Positions 25,241 to 36,420 of a stretch of DNA of 64,000 bases are shown piece by piece. Each line of letters starts with the position of its first letter. Position 1 is the first letter of the stretch. Source of the DNA: Atherinomorus stipes (taxonomy: Eukaryota > Chordata > Actinopteri > Atheriniformes > Atherinidae); assembly GCA_023101725.1 (NCBI GenBank), contig JALJCO010010208.1, forward strand, positions 358,499 to 422,498, given 5' to 3'. The position numbers and the translations under genes are program-made. The notes below the pieces were generated by a model. It made no database searches. It had not been told where the DNA came from and saw nothing but the letters and a program-made list of their open reading frames with translations.

Positions 25241-27095
25241 CCTCATAGTCTCTTTCAGTTTTTATCTGCTTATGAAAGATTTAGACTTATCGTATTCAGG
25301 GGGGAGGTTGCAATTGTTTATTATGTGTACCATATTTGCATGTAGCTATGATGAAATTAAAATGTGTTGTAAATCACTTAATAAACAATAATACATTAAC
25401 TATACATTTTCAAATAAGGAATTTAAGTGTCACCATTAAATGAAAGTGATTTCCCTCTCAAATTTTTTCATGCAAGTTGTTTAAAGAAGCCTTTTCTCAG
25501 TACAACAGCAAATAGAAAAAGCAATTTTCTTTTTTTTTTTTTTTTTTCTTTCTGTTTAGTTCCCAATTATATAATGGCTATTTATGTTTATGTCAACCTC
25601 TCCCTTTAGTAGCTACAGTAAGAAGAATTAAAATAAACAATCAATCTTACTGAAATTATGAATAGCATTTAAACATGCATTGTCTTGTTTTAATATTTGG
25701 TAATACTTTGCAACCTGTTTTAACCAAGCCTTTATATTTAAAAGAAACACATAAACATTCCAAAGGCTCAGCTGATGTGCTATGCTTTACTGCCGATGGC
25801 CTAATAAATTTTTATTTTGCTCCAACCCCTATCCAAGCGAATAATGCGTGGTTAAATGAAGTAATCATTTTTACTGGAGACATCACTCACAGGAAGATAG
25901 CAGGTGGGTATATCATTTCCCACCATATGGTCATGGCTATCTAGTTCTGCCCAATCAGAAGGCAACAATTTGCTACAGTGTTCAATGTTGTGATTAAATA
26001 GTTCCAAGGACGGCTCCGGCACACACGAAGACTCTTTGACCAGACCGATACTCATCTCCGGCTACAGATTGAAAGTGGTGGTGGCACAGCTATGTGGCTC
26101 TCTCTGTCTGGATTTGTTATGTTATTCTTTCCCATTCACCCCCCCAAAGGCTCACTGCGCAATAGGCTGTTATTTTTCGTCTCATGAATACAGAAAATTT
26201 CAACTTGACTCTCAACTCTGTTCAAATCATAAAAAGTACTGCAAGAAGGGAGGCATGAATACATTTCCAAGATGGTTAATCACAGAGAAGTGGGGTGTGA
26301 ATAATACACCCCAAGAATATACAGACTATTATACCAAGACCAGCTGCAGGTCTTTGATGGAATGAAAATGATTAAATTGATGATAATGTCTTGTTTTACA
26401 GTACATAGCATGTCTTTTATAATTTATATATATATTTGGTATTGTATTTTTTTCTATCAGTATTCAATATGCCATCACACTGTACTGTAATAAATACAAC
26501 TGAAAATCTCAGTGTTTAAGGGAAAGATTCATTGCATAATTTGTGTTGTGTCACTGGAGCAGATGTGGCCCCCACAATGATGACAAAACACATTTGAATG
26601 TGCCAGTATCAAAAGAATAAAGATTAGCTACACAGTTGCAACAACAAAAAAAAAAAAAAAAAATCTTTTGAAAATATAGTTCTCTTTCTTTTTGCCCTTA
26701 CAACCTTGTGTCCTAGCTTTTAAACTGCTGTTTGGTGGGCTTCTTTTAGTTTATTCTTTGAGCAGTATTTCAATCAGAATCAGGTTTATGCAACTTAATG
26801 AATGCCACCACACTCACTGTTGAATTATTCATTCATTTTGTGATTTTTCTCAGTTTCATATTCAAAAGTACTCTTTGAAATATACTGAATATTAAAATGT
26901 ATGTCAGAGGCTGGTTTGGAAATCGCATATTGTAAAAAGAAAAGGTCCTGACGTTAAGTTTTAACTCACTCACTACATGCCCATTAAGTTTTTAACCAAG
27001 ATATTAGTGTGTGTTAAGGTCAAAGAAATTTATCAATACCCAAAGGTGAATTTATTAGTTTGTTTGGCAGTGAAATAGTTGAGGGCATCCTTTAT
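25241..27095. other. Gene-free AT-rich stretch
   Basis: A/T homopolymers (for example 25530-25548, 26645-26663) and no domain-bearing frame or defined repeat end. Confidence 0.5.
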
Positions 27096-27099
27096 GCAA

Positions 27100-28835
27100 T
27101 TAAATGAAAATGAAAATGAAATGAAATGGAAAATACTGTATTTATCCCAGAGGGGAATTTCAATATTGTAATAGGCTCTCTCTTTTTTTTTTCCTTTTTT
27201 TCTAAGAGTATAACATAAATACAACATAACAATAATACATAAATGTAAAACTAACAGTACAACAATAATCAATCGATCAATCAGTCTTGTTCTTCAGGGT
27301 GATGCTGCTGGAAGGAATGAATTTCTGTATATCTCCGTCCTACAGCAAACCTGCAATTATGCAGCCCCCCCACTGAACACACTCTGTTGGTTCTTCACCG
27401 TGTTGTAGAGAGGGTGGGAAGAATCCTCCATCATCTTCATCAGCTTGTGCAGCGTTCTTTTCTGAACAATCAACTCCAGAGTTCTCCCCAGCACAGAACC
27501 AGCTTTCTTGATCAGCTTGTTTACTCTTTCAAGTCTCTGATTCTGATGCTGCTTCCCCAGCAGATGGTTGCAAAGCTGATTGCACTTTCCACAACAGACT
27601 TATAGAAGATCTGCAACATCTTGGTGCAGACGTTGAATGATCTCAGCTTCTTTAAGAAGTAGAGTCTGCTCTGACCTTTCTTGTAGAAGTGGTCAGTGTT
27701 GTTTTTCCAGTCTAGTCTGCTGTCGAGCTGAACTCCAAGGTATTTGTAGTTCTCCACCACCTCCACCTCCTCTCCCAGGATGTAGACAGGACTATGCTGC
27801 TTATTTTTGCACCTCCTGAAGTCAACAATCATCTCTTTAGTCTTGCTGGTATTTAATATGAAGTGATTTCTACCACACCATTTCATAAACTGATTGACCA
27901 GTTCCCTGTACTCGGCTTCTTGTCCATTACTGATACACCCCACAACTGCAGAGTCATCAGAATATTTCTGCAGATGATAGGACTCAGAGTTGTACTGGAA
28001 GTCTGAGGTGTACAGTGTAAAGAGGAATGGTGAGAGTACAGTCCCTTGTGGTGCTCCAGTGCTGCTGACCACCATCTCAGACACACAACGTTTCAGTCTC
28101 ACAAACTGTGGTCTGTTTGTTAGGTAGTCGTAAATCCAGGTGGTTGTGAAAGGATCCACCTGAAAGTTATGAAACCTCTCACATAACAAAGCAGGCTGAA
28201 TAGTATTCAAGGCACTTGAAAAATCAAAGAACATGACCCTCAAAGTGCTGCCTGACTGGTCCAGATGAGATTGGGCTCTCTGAAGCAGGAAAATGATGGC
28301 GTCTTCAACCCCAAGCCCATTACAATATGCAAATTGTAATTGGTCCTGAAAGGTGTTGACTTGCCTGTTGAGGTGAGCCAGTAAGAGTCTCTTCAGGACT
28401 TTCATGATGTGAGATGTCAGGGCAACTGGTCTGTAGTCATTTGGTTCAGCTGGCTGTGGTTTTTTAGGCACTGGAACAAGACAGGATGTTTTCCACATCA
28501 CTGAAACTCTGTTCAGTTGCAGGCTGGTGTTCAAAAGGTGCTGGAGAACCAAACATAGTTGTTCTGAGCAGGTCTTGAGAACTCTGGGACTGACACCATC
28601 TGGAGTTGCAGACTTGTTCTGGTTCAGTTACTCTAGTCTTTTCTTGATCTGGTTGCAGGATGGAGGTGGAGGCAGAAGAGGTCTCGGGATGTCCTTATGT
28701 GGAGGGAGATGAGGCTGTGCTCAGGTCCATGACTGAGCTGCAGGGTGACAGAGTGGACGTGGGACAGGAAAGGTGTGGGCTCATGGAGGGTGTGTTGGGT
28801 TGGCGGCAGGGGGGGGAACTAAACCTATTAAAAAA
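27100..28835 (-). mobile_element. Rex1: Rex1 LINE, 5'-truncated copy
   Basis: A non-LTR retrotransposon on the minus strand. The 5' end is lost near 28835, inside the linker between endonuclease and reverse transcriptase. The 3' end (27100-27180) carries the TTTATCCCAGAGGGGAATTTC motif read on plus and an ATTTC-type microsatellite tail. The copy at 61.2-64.0 kb aligns over the whole length, including the tail. 5' truncation with a kept 3' end is the usual outcome of target-primed reverse transcription. A short internal deletion relative to the second copy lies near 28660. Confidence 0.92.
27290..28832 (-). pseudogene. Rex1 ORF2: Rex1 reverse transcriptase, partial and broken
   Basis: The longest open part is 27521-28552 (343 residues). 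In order it shows NDYRPVALTSHIMKVL (fingers), FFDFSSALNTIQ with the motif A Asp, STGAPQGTVLSPFLF (motif B), QKYSDDSAVVG (motif C), then LNTSKTKEMIVDFRR and the YKYLGVQLD thumb region. The FSSAFNT and SRLFLLR stretches are those used classically to recognise fish Rex1. Upstream, the linker segment ends at an in-frame TAA (near 28627). Downstream, a frameshift near 27525 separates the C-terminal KRTLHKLMKMMEDSSHPLYN segment. The enzyme would copy the element RNA at a chromosomal nick; this copy retains the catalytic Asp residues but has no endonuclease and is not a functional gene. Confidence 0.92.
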
Positions 28836-29667
28836 ACTAAAAAACAAAATTAAAAACAAAATAAAATGCATTAAAACCCAAAAATAGACATAGAAGGACA
28901 ATACAAAATGCCCAAACATGAAAAGTGGCTATTCAGTAAACTACCAATGAATAACTCAATCACAATAGGCTAACCTAAGACCAAAGTACAAAGGAGTCAA
29001 ACTGTTACAAATGAAAAAAAACTGTAAATAAATGGTTCACTCCAGTAAAAGGCTAGAAAGTGCAGAAAGTTTTGTTAAAAACGGACACTTCTGTTCCTTT
29101 AGCATGTGGTCTTTGACCTCTGGGCTCTAATTCTCTGACCTGATGGCATATGAGCAGTAATTCACTCGGCTGGGGATGGAAGTCACCATTTAAAAATGAT
29201 GATAGGTTGCAGCTGACGTCACAGCATTCTCTGCATTAAAACTACTGCCACTGCCATACTGAGTATCTGGCTGCACTGCTTTGTGGTGCTGTAGCGACTC
29301 TACACAAGCCATCAGAGATCCCTTTCATAAACTGTGTAGTTGGGAGTGACAACAAGACAGGATAAACAGATGTCTCTGTCTATAGGTTACCGAAAAAAGA
29401 ACATTGTCAGAGAGCTTTTAGCAATCACGAGAGCTAATCTGACACCAACTGCAAGTAGCCATTTGTGCAGTGTACCCTACATCTTGTCAGGTGAGTTTCA
29501 ATGCCAGTTAGGAGAGGTAACTTTAGCTGTTGCTAACTGGGTTTGATGTATTGCACTTTTTTTTCCAGAAATTTAAGTTATGGGAGTGAATCCGATCAGA
29601 CACTTATTGTAACAAATCAATTTTTCTAGCATCTATTATAATTATGAAGATCTAACCAGAACACTAC
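28836..29667. other. Gene-free stretch
   Basis: AT-rich DNA. Its part at about 29205-29300 is an inverted match to 31480-31560 (see findings), so it probably belongs to an older DNA element. No gene. Confidence 0.45.
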
Positions 29668-29675
29668 ATTAAGCA

Positions 29676-31212
29676 CAGTGTTGTTTTCGTTAACGGTGAC
29701 GATGACGAAATCATTTCGTTGACGCCCCTTTTTTTCATGACGATGACGACACGATGACGAGCTAAACATGTCTCTCTGATGACTAAAACATGACGGGACG
29801 TGTGTAAATTTTCATTGACGAGACGAGACTGGACGAAAATGTGAATCTCTGGTCTGTCAGACGTTCATAATGCAGGAAATGTCTACCTATTCTGCATTAA
29901 TCTGTCTGTCAAAAGTTAAAAAGTAGTTGTATCCTTACTCGCATCCGCCCGAACCGAGACCCGCGAACCGCGGCTCTTCCTGTCAAACCTGACCCGCATG
30001 TCGCACATTAATATCTTAAATTCACAGCAGTCTCTGTCATTTTGCCACGTTGGGGCTTTATCTATTTAATTCAGACATTCCAGCATAAGAGATCATCATT
30101 CCTGGTTGTAACAGTGTTCGCTGTTCCCATTACCAGCAGCGCCTCTGTCTCTGCCTGATCTGGAAACGATCCCAACGTTAGATGTTTAAAACGCGTCTTG
30201 ACCAACGAAAAAGAAACATATTCTCACCGCCACCTGCCCGAACTACATAAATATCCCCCCAAACCTTAACCATGATATTAATCTTTGTCATTTCTATCTG
30301 CTAAACAGCGTGTTTGCGGGTTACCGTCGGTTATCTGAACTGCTGAGGGACTCTGGTGAACACCTGCGGTCAGACACGCAGCTGCTTGGCTGCGCTGTTC
30401 AAACGGTGGGAAGTTCGTCTCTTTTCAGAGAGCCGGTCTTTTTGATTCGGTTCCCAAAGAGTCGGCTCTTTTGAGTCGGTTCCTAAAGAGTCGGCTCTTT
30501 TGAGTCGGTTCTAAAAGAGCCGGTTGTTTCGACTCCCAAATGGTTAGTAATTTAAGATATTTGCAGCCCTATATTTTACCTTAATTTTGCAATAAATTGA
30601 TGGTTTGTGTGTCAAAAACGTTTTTGCATTCAGTATTTTTATGAGAAGCTTTAAAATTTATTCTATCTTTAAAATTTTTTAATTGACAGGGACAGTACAT
30701 ATTAATGAACATATAGCAACATGTTGAATTGTCATTAGTAAGCTAATTAGCATCAGCAGTCCCCTTGGCAGGTAAAGAAAAGATACACAATATAATAAAA
30801 CAACAAAATTAAACTTTCATGTGCCACATGATTATAATACAAGACAACGCAACTCACTCCCCTCACCATTAACTGCTGTCTTCACTTGCAATGGAACATA
30901 GTCTTATTTTCTGTTTTCATATACAAACCTATATGCTCAAATGTAACCGGCAGCATGGTCTCCTTAGTGGCCAGTTATTCTTTTTTTTTTTTTTTTTTTT
31001 TTAAATAAAGCCTACCTGACAAAAACTAGACTAAAACGTTTTTAATTTCGTTGACTAAAACTAGACTAAAACCTTTTGATTTTCGTCGACTAAAACTAGA
31101 CTAAAACTATCAGATACAGAATTGACTAAAATATGACTAAAACTAATAAGCATTTTCGTCAGAAAGACTAAGACTAAGACTAAAACTCAGATAGCTGCCA
31201 AAAACAACACTG
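29676..31212. mobile_element. Non-autonomous hAT-type transposon with intact target duplication
   Basis: Perfect 12-bp terminal inverted repeats CAGTGTTGTTTT (29676) and AAAACAACACTG (ending 31212) are flanked by an identical 8-bp direct repeat ATTAAGCA (29668-29675 and 31213-31220). The interior has repeated GACTAAAACTAGACTAAAAC-like words near the right end and GACGATGACGA words near the left. No transposase frame. Size 1537 bp. Confidence 0.9.
30428..30541. repeat. About four tandem copies of a 29-bp unit
   Basis: The units start GAGTCGGCTCTTTTGAGTCG. Two are nearly identical (30459-30487 and 30488-30516), with diverged copies on both sides. The repeat lies inside the hAT element. Confidence 0.85.
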
Positions 31213-31220
31213 ATTAAGCA

Positions 31221-32707
31221 AAAACATTTTCTTGATATGCCATGTGTTCGGTCAGCCCAGCTATCCGTGAAATATCAATAGGCATCGATGTTTGTGAAAG
31301 ATTTCAGACTTTCTCCCATGTATGAAGACATGTACAGTATGTATCTGATATGGGAAAAATCTGGTCGGCCGATAGCTAATCTGAAAATTTCTTCAGGGAT
31401 TGCATCCAATAAAAGATTTTTTTTTTCTGTTGTATTGTTCCAGTTCTAAATAAATATCCATAACCTTACTTTACCTCATTCTCACTTAATGCTACAGTGT
31501 ATTCTGAACTGAGTACTCAATATGGCAGTGGTAAGGTGAAATGCTTAGGTGACGTCACCAAATCCAGCGACTCCATACTCAGCTGAGACTCCCTTGTAAA
31601 GACTAACATACTGAAATGTCTCTGACTGCTCCCATTAAGGAATCAGAACATACTGTACATATTTGTCATATAACTATATGACCTAAGATGTAAAGTGAAT
31701 GAGTTATCTGGAGTTATTCAACCGAAGCAGTTTCAATGCTGATTAAGAACCTCACTGAGATTTTGTTTTGACTGCCAGGGCACTGGTTTTATTTGTTGAA
31801 ATTGGCACTACAGTAGGAATGACTCTTTACTGTATACCAGTGAAAAGCACTGCTTGGGTCATAATACAGAGACCAAAAAAATCTACTTGAGTTTTATTTT
31901 AAAATCAAAGAGCGAATGAAGCGGCTTTTGTTGTTGATGTTGTTTTTTGTTTTTTGGAGGGGGGGGTAATTTTGCAAAGGTTGTTGTAATTCATGACAGC
32001 AATCTGAGCTTTAACATGAAGTTGAAGCAATAGTGGAAAAACTTGTTGCTCAACGTTCTTGTTATTTTTCTGCTGTTTAATATTTTAATCAGTCATGTTT
32101 GTGAATTCTGCCAAATGCCCACGTAGCACGCACAAATAGCTGTTTACTACTGAATGTTTAAATATGTTCAACTAAATTTCTTAAAAACAGTCAGTTGGTC
32201 CCATGTTTATTATCCCCAGCTTACATGTATAGATTCTACTTAAAAGAATAAGAATAAATAAGTAAGTAAGTAAATAAATGCTATTTTAAAAGAATAGAAT
32301 AAATTTGATCCAAAAACAAACAAATCCTGCCTGCTGGCTATTATGTAACTCACACTTTGGATGAGAAATGAGGTTGACGTTAGAATGCATCCCCTGGAGT
32401 TACTCGTGCCTCCAAGGCTGTATCTGGCTTGTACACAGAAGTATCCAACTTTACTCTGTGCAGCTAGGCTGTCTATACTCAACTGGCCATAACACCAAAA
32501 TCACTGACAGGGTAAAATGAGTGTAACTGCTATGTTCTGCTGAGAAAACCCTCATTCTGGTATTCACATTAACATTTCTTTCAAACTTGCCACCTTTACA
32601 TTTTTACAGTCCAGTCAAGCCCACACACTGTAACAGCATCTCCCTAAAAAAAAAAGATTCTGTAGCCCCTACCAACATCATCCTTTAACAATAGGATGCT
32701 TCAGACA
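31221..32707. other. Gene-free stretch
   Basis: Contains the right arm of the older inverted repeat (31480-31560) and simple AAGT/AAAT repeats at about 32258-32280. No domain-bearing frame. Confidence 0.45.
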
Positions 32708-32711
32708 TTAA

Positions 32712-33271
32712 AAGCGTTATAGAAGATGTTTCAGCATTTCAGAAAGCAGAGACTGTTAGTGAGTTTTTGAATAAAGCGCATGCACAAGACTAACCTATCC
32801 ACAGCTCCCTCCCCCGGCCACAGAACATGCACGAGCCACTCCGGTGTTTAGCAGACAGCAGGCACAGATTCTCCCGTCATGTCACACCTGCAAGAAAAAC
32901 AGAATGTTGTTGTCTGAAAGTCGCTAACTGCTAGCAGAATGATGTTAGCTACCTACTGTACGAGAGTGGGCAGTTTTTGGCATGCAGCATTACACTTGCC
33001 AATCAATCATTCTCATTGATCAGTCTTGCCTATTACCCATAGAATTGACCATCAATCACTCCTACTACAGTAGTAAAAGTGATTGACTGGCCAATAGACA
33101 AATGAAAAATGCAAGACATGCAGAGATGATTGGCGGATGTTTTTTAAGCCCAATAAATTTCACAGCTGATTTATAATATTTATATATTTAAAGCTTTCAA
33201 TTAATCATAGCGTATGACAATTTTATTGAATATTGCAAAACTTGTTGAAAGAAACATCTTCTATAATGCCT
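32712..33271. mobile_element. TTAA-type MITE, family copy 2 (first copy at 9684)
   Basis: TTAA at 32708-32711 and 33272-33275. The left end AAGCGTTATAGAAGATGTTT and the minus-strand right end AGGCATTATAGAAGATGTTT match at most positions. The 560-bp unit aligns over its length, in the same orientation, with 9684-10258. No coding capacity. Confidence 0.85.
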
Positions 33272-33275
33272 TTAA

Positions 33276-34150
33276 AGGTAAAGTCCAGAGTCCCTCCACG
33301 TTTCTGTTCGTAAATAACCCTATTCAAACTGAGCACTCCTCCCCTCGGGCAAATGGCCGCCTCATTCTTTAGCCTATTCAGCTTCAACGACTCCTTCAGG
33401 GCTCAGAAGCGAGTAAAAGCCAAACCAATATTAAAGTTAGGGTTGGCAATGTTGGAAAAACGGTTACAGTTTAAAACACACCACCCGAAACCACGCCTTC
33501 AGAGCGCAGGGACATGTGCGCCAATGTTTTAGGAGCAGGTGAACAATAACAGCTGAGTGGATAGCTCGTTAGCTTGATTGTAAACAGCTGACAAACCACG
33601 TTTATAACAGCTTTAATCCACTCACCTTTAACTCCTTCTGCAGTGGAAAAAGTCCACACTGCAAACGTCAACGCCCCCGAGACTTAAACGAGTTTAACTT
33701 GCTCCTTTTAAAATACGGACGGTCACCCCTAATTACATACACATGCTGCGCTTGCAAGTGGTGCGTCACCTCCACTGACTGTGTTTCCAAGTCATAGAAA
33801 CAATATAGAGAAGGGAGCGAATCAGGAAAAGCCTTTCGCTTCCACATCACATTGAAAAGGGCGTCGCCCACCTGGGTTTATTCCCGCCAATGGGAAGGCA
33901 GGTAACCCTCCCAGCACTAGAAGTGAAGATGGCGCAACTGTAGCTGTGGAATTGAGAAGCTAAGTTAGCTAACTGTTTGCTAGCATGGCTGAACAAACTC
34001 GTACGTGTGCATGGTTACATATAGGCTACAGAGCAGGGGGAGGAGGTTCCTTCATATGTTCATGGGAGGGAGCCAATAAGAGACGCCTCATTTTTGGCGT
34101 CACGGATATCCGTGAGAAGGACCGGAAAAGCCTGTCGTCTGACCACAAGC
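33276..34150. mobile_element. TTAA-type element directly abutting the previous MITE
   Basis: It starts AGGTAAAGTCCAGAGTCCCTCC immediately after the TTAA at 33272-33275, so one TTAA serves both elements. The first 130 bases match a second copy at 49716-49868. The right end is not defined; sequence up to about 34150 reads like MITE interior (GGCGTCACGGATATCC), and the boundary given is a guess. Confidence 0.5.
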
Positions 34151-34244
34151 CACTCTTCTAGCATACAAATACAGCTGGAAACAAAGCAACCAGAAGGTTT
34201 TTTTCAAACAGAAACGATGCATAATGCATTCAATAACAATGGCA

Positions 34245-34287
34245 TACACAGCACACACACAGTACACACACACCCACACACACACAT
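34245..34287. repeat. (CA)n microsatellite, imperfect
   Basis: Interrupted CA repeats on the plus strand. They create Cys/Val-rich spurious frames on the minus strand. Confidence 0.95.
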
Positions 34288-34290
34288 AAA

Positions 34291-35837
34291 TAAATGTAAA
34301 TGTAAATACAATATGTAAATACATAATATTGTATTTACCCATGATTTCGTCTCATTTAAGTGGCAAGAACCTGGCATATTTGTGACACTGATAAACGCTG
34401 GACAGCCAACCTCATTTTGTCCTCTGCTAATAAAGCACCTTCTTGTCATCCAGTGCAGCCTCTCTTCTGTCATCATTCTTTTTTTTCACCACCCACGGAT
34501 AATAATCCTGTTCATGCTTTCGTGTTTTAACATTTCCCCCAAGTCCACATTGAAATGTCATAGTCGTGAAGCACACCTACAATACACTTGTCAGTGTGGG
34601 AGTATGCTGCAGTCACAATATCATTCCTTAAAATATCTTTGACTGAATATAGCTCTTCCATTAATCTTCAGAGCAAAATATTTAAGAACAATAAATGTTT
34701 ATTATTATGTTAATTTGAAGGACAGTTTATCAAAACGTCAACCTCATAACCCGAGACGATTCAATGCATGTGATTTAATCATAATGAAGTAAAAAAAAAC
34801 AACAACAAAACAAAACAAGATCACCCAAATATAAAATTTACTCAGGTTCTTCATCTTAAAACACATACTGGATCATTTATTAAAAATGATGTAAATGGAA
34901 ATTATATCAGGACCCTATGGCAGCTGGTATCTTTATGTCAACATATAAATGATATGAGTCATTCTCACGAGCGTTTCAGTGTGATTATACACGCAGTCGT
35001 TATCACACTGTTAGTGACAGCTTTACAGGGTAAGCGCACATAAAACAAGACAGGATGAAAAACATGGGTAATATTATCTGTCTGTGAAATTCAGAGCTGA
35101 GATACATGATTTACCAGAAACTGTGCCCACAATATACGCTTGTGTTTCCCCACAAACCATTAGCTGGATTTTGTAGATAAATGAGGGAATTGTCTAGAAG
35201 ACTTAATGGAATGATTCAGGCTGTTATTGGGGCAGTTGTGAATTTAACCTCTGAAAAGACCTTGCTTAATGTTTTAGACCTGATAAGCAGCATTATCCTT
35301 AGACAGCTTAAGAGTTCAGACCCTTGCATGTTATTGGAAATCACTGTCAAGATGATAGTGGCTGAGTGGGAATATAGGGATACTGTATATCTTATCTGTG
35401 AACCTCGGGTGTTTAATGGGTTGCCTATAGGATTATCACAAGCCTCTGCAGATGTGCATTTCCAAAACATATGTCAAGGCTTAAGTCTGGTGTAAACACT
35501 ACCAGTGGACAGAGTTTATCAGTTTTGGAACAGGCTCCATATTTACAGCCCCAAAGCAGTTGAGCTAAATATGTCAGCGGCACATCTGCCCCAACACATT
35601 TACATGGCTGGAATCACCATGATGACAACTACAAGAATGATTTCAACATCTTAAAACCGGCTTAACCATATTGTTACTTTAAAGTTTAGTGAGATTTCCA
35701 GACAAAACATAATTGTTCAAGTTTTTGAGGCCAATGTTTTGGATATTATGAATGAGTGGTGTGTGTGCAGCAGGCTACATTCCTGCTGGGATGAGCTAGG
35801 ATAGCGACACACATCTGGCAACACTTCAGCAAAAGGC
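34291..35837. other. Gene-free stretch
   Basis: AT-rich DNA. A 104-codon plus-strand frame at 35181-35495 reads like a hydrophobic protein fragment (VLDLISSIILRQLKSSDPC), but has no recognised family and no flanking splice or promoter context. I leave it unassigned. Confidence 0.4.
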
Positions 35838-35840
35838 TAA

Positions 35841-36417
35841 CCCTGGCTTTACACCTGGTCCGTGAGCGCAGCGCAACAGCTTTGCTGAGACCTCCAGGGC
35901 GCAAGCATTTACACCGTGCACTGTGCACCAGCGAGCACACCTTCGAGCGCACCAGCTGTTGCTTGATTCGTGACATCACGGAATCACAGGAGGGACTGCA
36001 AGATTGCCTGTGATTCTCATCCAAATGGTTATTTTTGTCCACATGTTTATGCATCATGGTTTCTTATTTCCCTGAAACCTTGTGGACACGGAGATGTTGT
36101 CATGTTCAGAGAGTTCAGCAGTTGAAAATCTGCAGTGGCTTTTGTTTAGGAAGTTGCCGGATGTTTTACACTGAATCTCATGTCTGATTTCCTGTCTGGT
36201 CTGATCTGAACTACTGAAATTGATGCGGTGTCGGCGCGTGCTCCGTCAAAAATAGAGCTGGCACATATCTCTAGCGCAGCAGTGTGACGACGGACTGCTC
36301 CTGTGCCGCAGTGTGTTCGATATATTTCAAACCATTGACTACATGGGTGCGATCCGGTGGGCATGGCGCAGCACTGCACAGCGTTGCTGCGCTCACGAAC
36401 CCGGTATACAGCCCGGG
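35841..36417. mobile_element. MITE flanked by TAA, PIF/Harbinger-like
   Basis: The left end CCCTGGCTTTACACCTGGTC and the minus-strand right end CCCGGGCTGTATACCGGGTT are inverted repeats that continue through GTGAGCGCAGC, about 35 bp with several mismatches. The flanks are TAA at 35838-35840 and 36418-36420. A 3-bp TWA duplication suggests PIF/Harbinger. Size 577 bp, no transposase. Confidence 0.75.
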
Positions 36418-36420
36418 TAA

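Noticed and set aside
30428..30541. A CRISPR array
   Set aside because: The 29-bp units are directly tandem without unique spacers, inside a hAT element of a eukaryotic genome.
35181..35495. A 104-residue hydrophobic protein
   Set aside because: No family resemblance, no regulatory context, and of a length expected by chance in 64 kb of AT-rich DNA.
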